From an uncultured Saprospiraceae bacterium (lineage in GTDB: Bacteria; Bacteroidota; Bacteroidia; Chitinophagales; Saprospiraceae): a stretch of DNA of 61,825 nt. A program made the position numbers and the translations under genes. Shown here piece by piece: positions 43,184 through 51,720 of the stretch. Within the stretch, counting starts at the first letter, position 1. The number at the start of each line of letters is the position of its first letter. The stretch spans positions 1 through 61,825 of the forward strand of contig CALIHL010000012.1 in the NCBI GenBank assembly GCA_938022935.1, given 5' to 3'. The notes below the pieces were generated by a model, which worked only from the letters and a program-made list of their open reading frames with translations, was not told the origin of the DNA and made no database searches.

Positions 43184-45289
43184 TTACAAACTGCCGTGAT
43201 ACCTTCTGAGCAGCCATTCGAGTATGAGAGGTACTACGAGTAGAAAGAAAAGCCATTTGCTATCCATCAGTGGCTTCGTGATCACATTCTGATATATAAC
43301 CGGTTTGATGCTATCAGAGCTAAGCAGCTGATCTGTCAGTGTGCTTATCTGCCCTGGATAAGTAACTGAGCCATTCGTTTTATCTGCGAGTGCATAGAGC
43401 AGACTGTGTTGTGCTTCAAGATCATACATCTCGTATTGGATCTCTCTCACCACAAATTTGCCTTGAGCGGTATATTGATCTCCATTAAATATTGTCTCAG
43501 CGGTATAGCGATATGAGCCTGGACTTATCTTACCCAGCTCTAATGCATATATCTTATCGTTCTTAGAGAACGTATAATCATAAGAATTGCCTTCCGCATC
43601 TCTTAGCTGTATCACAGCCTCCGGGCCGTTGACCAACTCATAGCTGTTGTTATAGAGCTCTGCTGTAAGCGTCACATTGTCATTGGTCAGATAAACGTTA
43701 CTATTGCTGTTTACTCTAAACTTTCGTTTATCCTCCTTAGTGGATGTGTAGATGATTGTTTTGTCAATCAGCTCAGTGATCAGATTAAAGTTTTCATTCT
43801 GAAGATAATCAAATAGCTTCCATCTCCATATATCAGTTCCCAATAGGTATGCCGTCTTAACCCCGTCTACATCAGCGAATGATAACAAAGGAAAGTCTGT
43901 CGTGATATCTCCGATGCGCTGGTGAAGTAAGGTCTGTAGGCTTCCATTGGACGTATATTCTCCGAAAGGGGAAGACAATGGTGGATATCTCTTGATCTCA
44001 GACTTAAGTGTCTCTGATAAGGTAAAGTTCTCAAAGCTTCCATCCACTTCTCCTTGGGCATCGTTAGAGCTGCCTCGACTTCCTTTGATCGTAATCAAGG
44101 ATTGTACTTGGTTAAACTTGGTCAAGTTCGTCTTCTCGCCAACAATGAACATCCTTGGTGTCGCTCTATTATTGAGTGAAGTCAGCAAACTATTAATGTT
44201 GCGAGATCCAGAAGGTAGATTATGCAAGATTGCAAAATCCATACCTGATAACTCCGAAGATGATGGATTGTCAAAGTATAGTTTGACTTGATAGTTTTTG
44301 TTCTGCTCGAGTATCTGCTTCAGCGCTGTGATATCAGGATGTGGAGACGCTGCTATGATGCCGATGTCTTGTCGAGCATCGAGTACTTCGATATATATGT
44401 CCTTTCTATTGTTGGATCTATTGATCTCATTAGTTAGAGAAGATATGCGATATCGATAGTGTACGATTCCTACTTCTTTAAAAGTCAACTTGATTTCTTC
44501 AGTTGCAAAGAAGTCATTTCCTTGAGCTTTTATATTTCTTGTTTCTACAGTTATATATCCACTACCTGTTTCCTTCTCAATCGTAAGGAGCAGCGTCTGA
44601 TTGCTTGCATTGATGGCTTTGATATCGACCTGAGTGATCATCTCGTCATTGAGATAAGCCACTTCGTTATGAAGTATCGTCTGTACTGACGCATCTTTTC
44701 TTTTAGTCGTATCGCCAAGTGCTATGCTATGGACTGGTATGTTGGAAGGGAGCGAGGCGTAGAGGGGATTTTGTCCTCCGTTGTAAATACCATCTGTAGC
44801 CAGGATGACAGCACCAAGATTTTCCCCTTCATATACATCTGATATATACTGAAGTGAGCTTGTAATGTTAGTGATGTCTTGATCATAAGACATCGTATCT
44901 GCTTCGAGTAGTGAGATGTCCTCTCCAAACGAATAAGTGGTCACATCGTACTTCTCACCAAGGCCAGAAGAAAGTGCGCCTATGTTTGTATGTAGTGCCT
45001 GATTACCAGATTGATCGAGCCAAGTGCCCACAGAGCGACTATTGTCCGTTACAATAGCTATCGAAGGTCGCTTAGTCTCTTGTATGAGTTTCTTAAGTAG
45101 TGGTCCCAGTAGTAAACTGGCGATGGCCATGATCGGTAAGAACCTCAGAAAGAACAACAATGGCTTCAACCATCTTTTGTCTTTATCGAGTTCTTTAGTC
45201 CGCCAGTAAAGGAGCGCTGCGAACAGCAAGGCACCAAGAATACAAAAGACGACTAACCAAATAGGATACTGAAAACTAAGTTGCTCCAC
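43184..45289 (-). CDS. VWA-domain membrane protein
   Basis: This 701-residue protein has two N-terminal membrane segments (about 10-28, 44-66), a von Willebrand A-like domain whose MIDAS begins TDNSRSVG (DxSxS, 82-86) with ATDGIYNGG further on, a long beta-rich part and one C-terminal membrane helix (about 675-693). The layout is that of Bacteroidota membrane proteins related to BatA/BatB and to YfbK-like proteins with a glutamine-amidotransferase-like middle. It is transcribed alone, convergent with the peroxidase and divergent from the next gene. The function is unknown. Confidence 0.82.
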   Translation of the reverse strand: MEQLSFQYPIWLVVFCILGALLFAALLYWRTKELDKDKRWLKPLLFFLRFLPIMAIASLLLGPLLKKLIQETKRPSIAIVTDNSRSVGTWLDQSGNQALHTNIGALSSGLGEKYDVTTYSFGEDISLLEADTMSYDQDITNITSSLQYISDVYEGENLGAVILATDGIYNGGQNPLYASLPSNIPVHSIALGDTTKRKDASVQTILHNEVAYLNDEMITQVDIKAINASNQTLLLTIEKETGSGYITVETRNIKAQGNDFFATEEIKLTFKEVGIVHYRYRISSLTNEINRSNNRKDIYIEVLDARQDIGIIAASPHPDITALKQILEQNKNYQVKLYFDNPSSSELSGMDFAILHNLPSGSRNINSLLTSLNNRATPRMFIVGEKTNLTKFNQVQSLITIKGSRGSSNDAQGEVDGSFENFTLSETLKSEIKRYPPLSSPFGEYTSNGSLQTLLHQRIGDITTDFPLLSFADVDGVKTAYLLGTDIWRWKLFDYLQNENFNLITELIDKTIIYTSTKEDKRKFRVNSNSNVYLTNDNVTLTAELYNNSYELVNGPEAVIQLRDAEGNSYDYTFSKNDKIYALELGKISPGSYRYTAETIFNGDQYTAQGKFVVREIQYEMYDLEAQHSLLYALADKTNGSVTYPGQISTLTDQLLSSDSIKPVIYQNVITKPLMDSKWLFFLLVVPLILEWLLRRYHGSL

Positions 45290-45448
45290 TAAATCTTTCT
45301 GTGATCAAAAATGAGATGCAAAGATGACAATATTATAAACGCGCGGTTGTACGATTTCTATGTATTAAGTAAATAATAATTATTGCCATTTCTGTGACTA
45401 TTTTTCTTTAGGATGCGTTAGTATAGGGTCACTAGAAAAGAAATAGAT

Positions 45449-46729
45449 ATGAATAGGTTGATCTGCTTGATATTATTCGTGATGATGGCGCAGATGGCAT
45501 CAGCATCTTACATCCTTATACCGATGGATGCTGAGCAACAAAAGAGTCATCTTAAGGCGTATGGTATGACCTATTGGATCCTCGAGAAAGGACTGGAGGC
45601 TTATTGGCTCTTGAATTATCAAGGTGGATCATTTGCCTTTGAGCATACAAGTGTTGCCGAAGCTGAATGCAAGATCCGCAACGTCAACTACAAGGTGATT
45701 AGCAATGGGGAGTTTGCATCGATCAGAAGTAAGATCGCTAACCCAGAGCAAAACCAGGATGTTGTTAAGCTGGAGAAAGCCCCTAAGATTGCTGTATACA
45801 CGCCTGAGTTTACTGCGCGAGGAGATAGAGTTCAACCATGGGATGACGCTGTTACGATGGTGTTGACCTATGCAGAGATCCCTTATGAGACCATCTACGA
45901 CAAAGATGTACTTACGGATAGATTGGCTGAATATGATTGGCTACATCTCCATCATGAGGACTTTACTGGTCAGTATGGCAAGTTTTATAGATCTTATCAT
46001 ACCGAGATGTGGTATCGCGAGAATCAGCGATTGATGGAAGAGTTGGCTGTAAGCCTTGGTTTTGCAAAAGTTTCTCAGTTGAAGCTGTCTGTGGTGCAAA
46101 AGATTAAGGAGTATGTAGAGGGAGGCGGATTTATGTTTGCTATGTGCAGTGCTACTGACTCCTATGATATAGCACTGGCTGCGGCTGGTCTTGATATTTG
46201 TGAGAAGATGTATGATGGAGATAGCGCAGATCCGAGTGCTCAGTCAAAACTTGATTTTTCGCAGAGCTTTGCATTCAAGGACTTTACATTGGTGAAGAAT
46301 CCGATGGAGTACGAATACTCTTCTATTGATATGTCACCACAAAAAAGAGCTGTCAAGCCTGAGGTGGACTACTTTACATTATTTGACTTTTCTGCTAAGT
46401 GGGATGTGATCCCAACTATGCTTACACAAAATCATACACGAACAGTAAAAGGCTTCATGGGCCAGACTACGGCATATGACAAAGACTTTATCAAGTCTGA
46501 CGTCTTGATCTTGGGAGAGAATAAAAGTGTCAATGAAGCTAGATATATCCACGGTACTTTTGGATATGGGACTTGGACGTTCTTTGGAGGCCATGATCCA
46601 GAAGATTATAGACATTTTGTTGATGATCCAGAGACAGATTTAAACTTACATCCGACATCACCGGGATATCGGTTGATTCTAAACAATGTATTGTTTCCTG
46701 CAGCTAAGAAGAAAAAGCGCAAAACGTAG
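45449..46729 (+). CDS. Secreted 'asparagine synthetase B'-like protein
   Basis: This 426-residue protein has a signal peptide (ends ASAS at about 19). It belongs to a Bacteroidota family commonly labelled asparagine synthetase B, although it lacks both domains of true AsnB. The middle shows a class I glutamine amidotransferase-like fold: KIAVYTPE, YDWLHLHHEDFTG and GGFMFAMCSATDS with a nucleophile-elbow-like Cys. It may be a periplasmic hydrolase or a binding protein. The next gene follows by 40 bases on the same strand. Confidence 0.78.
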   Translation: MNRLICLILFVMMAQMASASYILIPMDAEQQKSHLKAYGMTYWILEKGLEAYWLLNYQGGSFAFEHTSVAEAECKIRNVNYKVISNGEFASIRSKIANPEQNQDVVKLEKAPKIAVYTPEFTARGDRVQPWDDAVTMVLTYAEIPYETIYDKDVLTDRLAEYDWLHLHHEDFTGQYGKFYRSYHTEMWYRENQRLMEELAVSLGFAKVSQLKLSVVQKIKEYVEGGGFMFAMCSATDSYDIALAAAGLDICEKMYDGDSADPSAQSKLDFSQSFAFKDFTLVKNPMEYEYSSIDMSPQKRAVKPEVDYFTLFDFSAKWDVIPTMLTQNHTRTVKGFMGQTTAYDKDFIKSDVLILGENKSVNEARYIHGTFGYGTWTFFGGHDPEDYRHFVDDPETDLNLHPTSPGYRLILNNVLFPAAKKKKRKT

Positions 46730-46769
46730 CAGTCCTTTTATAAATATAAAGACATATACACTTTCGTAA

Positions 46770-47552
46770 ATGCTCTATCTCAGAATTACAACTGTTCTTC
46801 TTTTTTCTTTTCTGGCACTCAATATGAATGCTCAATGGGGGCAGTATGAAGCTACATGGGAGAATGAGCCCGGCATCATGTCTGTCAACTTGGATGTAAA
46901 AAAAATAGCACCTGTTGATGAGCTTGCCTTCTTATTGGAGATAACTCAAGCTGGCGAAGAGTGTGATGAAAATGGACTAATTATAAATGCAGGCCTAACC
47001 ACTTCAGAGCAGACTGCAGTGGATGTAGATAGTATACTTTCGACGGCGATGTATGTTGAAGATGTTGGACGCCTTCTGTACCGATGTCAATCTAAAGACT
47101 ACTACTATATCCAAGATTCGTCAGTTGCATATCAAGTGCTTGAAGCTTTATATGGCTTATCCCTTGATTTTAAAATAATAGAAGATAAGAGTTGGAAAGT
47201 TTATGAAGAGCTCATCTACCCAGATGACTTTCTGGTACAAACTATGATCAACAAACGCATCTTCAATCAACTCCATGAAGAAGCCTACAACTTTGAAGGA
47301 AAAGCACTGTTGCAGCATTATGCTTCTTTCTCCAGCGAAGAGGACCGTCACGACTATCGCCGCTTTTTGATACAGAATAATTATAAAATCGGTGAGATGA
47401 CAATCAGTGCTGATGAAGCCCGATCTTATGTTATTTCTTTTTCAAGAAAGGATAAGCTGCACCTAGAGCGACTGAGCAATATCACATTAAGACTTGATCA
47501 GAAAGCCATATCTCTTGCGGGCTCTTATGATGGTTGGGGGATAGAGTTATAA
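46770..47552 (+). CDS. Secreted DUF695/RraB-like protein
   Basis: This 260-residue protein has a signal peptide (MLYLRITTVLLFSFLALNMNAQ, cut near residue 22). It starts with a DUF695-like segment (WGQYEATWENEPGIMSVNLDVK), and its last 80 residues resemble the RraB ribonuclease-regulator fold (DRHDYRRFLIQNNYKIGEM..., SFSRKDKL). With a signal peptide it cannot control cytoplasmic RNase E, so the fold must have another use. The assignment is by pattern only. Confidence 0.65.
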   Translation: MLYLRITTVLLFSFLALNMNAQWGQYEATWENEPGIMSVNLDVKKIAPVDELAFLLEITQAGEECDENGLIINAGLTTSEQTAVDVDSILSTAMYVEDVGRLLYRCQSKDYYYIQDSSVAYQVLEALYGLSLDFKIIEDKSWKVYEELIYPDDFLVQTMINKRIFNQLHEEAYNFEGKALLQHYASFSSEEDRHDYRRFLIQNNYKIGEMTISADEARSYVISFSRKDKLHLERLSNITLRLDQKAISLAGSYDGWGIEL

Positions 47553-47643
47553 TCTGTTAAAAAAAAGCGCTTAGTGAATAAGAGCCTTTCTAACCAACCC
47601 TTTCAACGCTCAAGTCGTATACAAGACTACAAACCTTTTACAC

Positions 47644-48045
47644 ATGACTACATTATTCAAAGTCTCTTCAGTCTTTATCTTTTTCTTAAGCTTATTTCTG
47701 TTTTCGTGTAGCGGTAGTGATGAACCTATTTTAAATGATAATAAACTCGTAGGAGAATGGCAACACACCGAGCGAGCGTACAGTATCGGAGCTGGACTCA
47801 TCGTAGAAGATGTAAGTAGAGGAGAAGTCTATGAGATAAGAGCAGATGGCACGTTCACATACGACGCTGGAGGACGTGATACAGGGACTTGGGAGGTTTC
47901 GGATGATGATATCATAAACTTCAGATTTGAAGTTGAAGATCGCATCGTAAACTTCAAGTATGAGTTTGATGGTGACGCGTTGATTTTTAGACCTGCGTTT
48001 GTGATCTGTACAGATGGATGCTACGACAAGTACGAAAGAAGATAA
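47644..48045 (+). CDS. Lipocalin-like lipoprotein
   Basis: This 133-residue protein has a lipoprotein signal (FLFSC, Cys22) and a small beta-barrel with LVGEWQHTER, IRADGTFTYD and GTWEVSDDDIINF, the pattern of lipocalin-like (DUF5004-type) Bacteroidota lipoproteins. The ligand is unknown. Its stop codon overlaps the terminator of the convergent M16 gene. Confidence 0.8.
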   Translation: MTTLFKVSSVFIFFLSLFLFSCSGSDEPILNDNKLVGEWQHTERAYSIGAGLIVEDVSRGEVYEIRADGTFTYDAGGRDTGTWEVSDDDIINFRFEVEDRIVNFKYEFDGDALIFRPAFVICTDGCYDKYERR

Positions 48046-48077
48046 AAAAAGCTCAACCTCTAACAGAGATTGAGCTT
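48044..48077 (-). terminator. Terminator of the M16 peptidase gene
   Basis: AAGCTCAA (48049-48056) pairs with TTGAGCTT (48070-48077), with inner CTCT/AGAG pairing. On the minus strand it is followed by seven T (complement of 48044-48050). Confidence 0.8.
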
Positions 48078-48115
48078 ACACAAAATTCAATAACAAAAAT
48101 AGTATAGTCTAATTC

Positions 48116-50848
48116 TTATGGCTTGATGACGCTTTTTGAGAAGTCACCTGCTTTTACATAAGATATATTCTTTGGTATTATGTACTTCTTAAAAGCAGCA
48201 TTGATCTGGGCGGTTGTAAGCTTAGATACTTTTTCTTCCAGTTCTGCATTCCACATCATAGTACGATCATAAGAAAGATAGCTATTCAAAGTATTAGTAA
48301 GGTAACCATCTTGTGATCTTGATACTTGCTGATTTTGTATCCAACCTTTCTTAGCATCTTCTACTTCTTGTTCAGTAAATCCTTCTGTAGTCGCTTTTTC
48401 TAATTCCTCAGCAAACGCCTTTTCCAATGCATCTTTATTTTCTGGAGCATAGATCGCATAAGCACCCCAAGTTGTTTTTTCAACATATGGATTAGCATTC
48501 ATGTAAGAACCAACTCCGTAGCTTAGACCTTCTTCTTGTCTGATTCTATTTGCCAATCTTGAACTAAGACCGCCGCCACCAAATATGTAGTTGGCCATCA
48601 ATAGAGCTGGATAGTCTGGATCACTATCTTGCATTGCAAAAGTAGAACCTGCAAAGAATCCTGCGTTAGCCTTATCTGGTGTTTCTAAGTTTTTGTTTTG
48701 CGCTTCAACTTTGTAGAGAATAGCATCCATTCTTTTATAAGGTGACTTACTCTTCCACATACTAAACTCTTCTTCAAGAACTGCTTGGATTGCTTCTTGG
48801 TCAAAGTCTCCAACAACTGTTGCCGTTGCATTAGTTGCTCCATAAAACTTATTATAGAATGATTTTATATCGTCAATTGATATAGCCTTAATCATCTCAA
48901 TATCTTCTTCAAAAGTGCTGTTGTATCTAATGTCAGATTTTGGATATGGGTTGTTGATACGCCCTATCTCTTGTTGAGCAACGGCCATAGGTTGAGACTT
49001 TTGCTCTTCTATCTGAGCAAGTCTTTCATCTACGAGTTTTTGATATTCGTCTTCTGAGAAACTTGGGTCTTTTAAAACCTTGCCGACCAACTTGATGACA
49101 TCTGAGAGGTATTCGCGCTCAGTTTCTATGTTAACTGTTACATTTCCATAACCTCCTGAAAAACGCACATTAGCTTTCATGTTATCAAAGGCATCTTTGA
49201 TCTCTTGGCGTGTATGTGTGCTGGTCCCTTTGTCTAACATGTTGCCCGTCATAGTTGGGATCCATGCATTGTTTCCAAGACTATTCTTTGTGCCATTCTT
49301 GAAAGAAAGTACTGCTTGCACAGCATCGCCTCTGGTTTCTTTTGGCATAAAAGCGTAGTCTATTTTATTTGGCTTGACCAATCTTGTCAACCTCTCTTCT
49401 ATGTTAGCTGGAGTAGGATCAAATGCTTCACCTTGACTGATGGCTTCACCACCTTTATAATTACCAACAACAGCCATAATATCTGGTGCCTCAGGTATCT
49501 CCACTCTTTCTGGCTCTTGCTCTGGTATGAACTTTCCAACGGTACGATTAGAAGGTTTAAAGTATTTTTCTGCAACTCTAATCACATCTTCTAAAGTTGC
49601 CTCCCTTACACGATCTCTATCCAGGAATGCTAATCTCCAATCGCCAGAAGCGATATAGTTGCTGGCAAAAACACCAATCTGTTGACTGTTGTTAAATGCT
49701 AATTCAAATTGCTTAAGCAGTGTCGTCTTCGCTCTTTCAACTTCCTCGGCTGAAGGTGGATTGTCTTTCAAATTATCGAGGACTGAAGTCAGTGTGCTTT
49801 GAGCATCTTCTATGTCATTTTCCTTTAGGATATCCGCTCCAAAATATATGAAGCCAGGTTCTTTAAGTCCTGCGGCCCAGCCCCATACATTGGTTGTCTT
49901 CTTTTCTTCTACAAGTGCTTTATAAAGGCGCCCACCAGGTTCAGAAGTAAGCACTTCAGTTAGAATAGAAAGTGGTGCATAATCTGGATGAGCCATCGCA
50001 CAGATGTGATACATAGCTGCCAGAGCTTGTACATCACCGACTCTTCTCAATGAGACAACTCGCTCACCATCTTGCGTTGGCTCTCTTGTGTAAGTCTTGT
50101 TCAATACTCTCTCTGGTTTTGGAATCGCACCAAACGTTCGTTTTATAATTCCTTTTGTTTTTTCTTCATCAAACTTTCCAACTACAAGTAGCACCGCGTT
50201 GTCAGGCTGATAGTACTCTTTGTAAAATGCTTGAAGTTTATCGATCGGCACGTTTTCAAGATCTGCTCTCGCTCCGATTGTTGTTTGGCCGTAATTATGC
50301 CATTGGTAAGAAGCAGACATTACTCTTTTCATCAGTACGCTGGTTGGGCTGTTTTCTCCCATTTCAAATTCATTTCGGACCACAGTCATCTCACTTTCGA
50401 GATCCTCAGCTGAGATAAATGAGTTAACCATACGATCTGATTCCATCTCAAGTGCCCACTCGATATTCTCTTCTGTAGCGGCAAGTGTCTCGAAGTAGTT
50501 CGTTCTATCAAACCATGTAGTACCATTGAAAAATGCACCATGATCTTTAAGTTCTTTTGCGATGTCTTCATGGTCCGGAGTCCCTTTGAAAACAAGGTGT
50601 TCTAAAAGGTGTGCCATACCTGTCTCGCCATAGTCTTCGTGACGACTTCCTACAAGATAGGTGACATTGACAGTTACTTGTGGTTTAGAAGGGTCTGGGA
50701 AGAGTAAGACTTTCATACCGTTGTCCATCTTATATTCTGAGATACCTTCGACGGTAGTGACAAAAGTCAGTTCACTTTCTTGAGCGTATGTCCATGTACC
50801 AATCAATGAAAGGCACAAAAGCATAAGCACTTTTGTAAATCTTATCAT
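48116..50848 (-). CDS. M16 family zinc metallopeptidase, two-domain, secreted
   Basis: This 910-residue pitrilysin-type protein has a signal peptide (about 1-22). The inverted zinc motif is HLLEH (80-84), with a distal Glu expected in the ELESEMTVVRNEFEM region (second Glu ligand). The second M16 half (about 480-910) lacks HxxEH, as usual for the inactive partner. It is likely periplasmic, degrading peptides. It is transcribed alone with its own terminator. Confidence 0.93.
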   Translation of the reverse strand: MIRFTKVLMLLCLSLIGTWTYAQESELTFVTTVEGISEYKMDNGMKVLLFPDPSKPQVTVNVTYLVGSRHEDYGETGMAHLLEHLVFKGTPDHEDIAKELKDHGAFFNGTTWFDRTNYFETLAATEENIEWALEMESDRMVNSFISAEDLESEMTVVRNEFEMGENSPTSVLMKRVMSASYQWHNYGQTTIGARADLENVPIDKLQAFYKEYYQPDNAVLLVVGKFDEEKTKGIIKRTFGAIPKPERVLNKTYTREPTQDGERVVSLRRVGDVQALAAMYHICAMAHPDYAPLSILTEVLTSEPGGRLYKALVEEKKTTNVWGWAAGLKEPGFIYFGADILKENDIEDAQSTLTSVLDNLKDNPPSAEEVERAKTTLLKQFELAFNNSQQIGVFASNYIASGDWRLAFLDRDRVREATLEDVIRVAEKYFKPSNRTVGKFIPEQEPERVEIPEAPDIMAVVGNYKGGEAISQGEAFDPTPANIEERLTRLVKPNKIDYAFMPKETRGDAVQAVLSFKNGTKNSLGNNAWIPTMTGNMLDKGTSTHTRQEIKDAFDNMKANVRFSGGYGNVTVNIETEREYLSDVIKLVGKVLKDPSFSEDEYQKLVDERLAQIEEQKSQPMAVAQQEIGRINNPYPKSDIRYNSTFEEDIEMIKAISIDDIKSFYNKFYGATNATATVVGDFDQEAIQAVLEEEFSMWKSKSPYKRMDAILYKVEAQNKNLETPDKANAGFFAGSTFAMQDSDPDYPALLMANYIFGGGGLSSRLANRIRQEEGLSYGVGSYMNANPYVEKTTWGAYAIYAPENKDALEKAFAEELEKATTEGFTEQEVEDAKKGWIQNQQVSRSQDGYLTNTLNSYLSYDRTMMWNAELEEKVSKLTTAQINAAFKKYIIPKNISYVKAGDFSKSVIKP

Positions 50849-51082
50849 GCTTTTTGTTTGAAGTAGATTAATTGTAACTCTACAAGTTTAGTTGTTATCT
50901 ACTTGAAAAGTAACCACTCTGGTATAGTATACCGGCACGTTGGTCGATCATTAAGATATCTTTAAGACTCAAGCTATTTTAGACTGCTTGGAGACACTCT
51001 TTGGGATTGGAAGCATAGTTATCGGAGCTACGAAAACTTTTTATCCCTTTATATGGTTATGGGCATAGATCATTGATACATT

Positions 51083-51463
51083 ATGGGATTTTTAGACAGA
51101 TTAAAGGCCAGCCAAAGTTCTGGGATAAGCGATTGGAAGATGTTAACAGACATAAGTCAGTTAGATGAGATTGACAATTTGTCAATGGAGAAGACAGTCG
51201 TAATATTTAAGCACAGTACTACTTGCGGCATCAGTGCGGGAGCAAAGAGCAGACTTGAGATGGACTGGACCAGTCTTGAAGGAGATGTAGCGTTCTACTA
51301 TCTTGATCTTCTTTCTTATCGACCTATATCCAATGAGATAGCTTCAAGATATAGCGTTAGACATGAGTCTCCGCAGATCATTGTCATCAACAATGGAGCC
51401 GCAACACATGATTCTTCTCATCATAGGATCAGTGTTGGCGATCTGAACAAGGCACTTTCGTAA
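51083..51463 (+). CDS. ytxJ: Bacillithiol-system monothiol protein YtxJ
   Basis: This 126-residue thioredoxin-fold protein matches YtxJ (BrxC), which takes part in bacillithiol redox control. The active site is FKHSTTCGIS, with the single Cys of the family. YYLDLLSYRPISNEIA and RHESPQIIVINNG are typical. Its presence suggests that the organism makes bacillithiol, as many Bacteroidota do. Confidence 0.9.
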   Translation: MGFLDRLKASQSSGISDWKMLTDISQLDEIDNLSMEKTVVIFKHSTTCGISAGAKSRLEMDWTSLEGDVAFYYLDLLSYRPISNEIASRYSVRHESPQIIVINNGAATHDSSHHRISVGDLNKALS

Positions 51464-51640
51464 AATACTCTCGCGACTCTTGATATTCTATGAGCAGCAC
51501 AAAATATTCTGCTGCCATCTTCCATATCACCTCTACGATATCTCGTAATGGGAAGGTGTTTTTATGATTTCGGTATAAAAATTGGGACTCTGCAGGCGGA
51601 TGTTACGAGAAGTAAGAATCAGTAGATAATTCCTCAACAA

Positions 51641-51672
51641 TTAACGCAAAACAACATTGTTTTGTCGGTTAA
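51641..51672. promoter_or_regulatory. Palindrome upstream of maeB, possible operator
   Basis: CAAAACAA (51647-51654) and TTGTTTTG (51657-51664) are perfect inverted repeats around CA. Outer arms TTAAC (51641-51645) and GTTAA (51668-51672) extend the symmetry. It lies about 50 bases before the maeB ATG. No T-run follows, so it looks more like a binding site for a dimeric regulator than a terminator. Confidence 0.5.
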
Positions 51673-51720
51673 TATATTGAGATTTGAGGCTCTTATTTGT
51701 GGTCAAAAATATGTGTTGTT

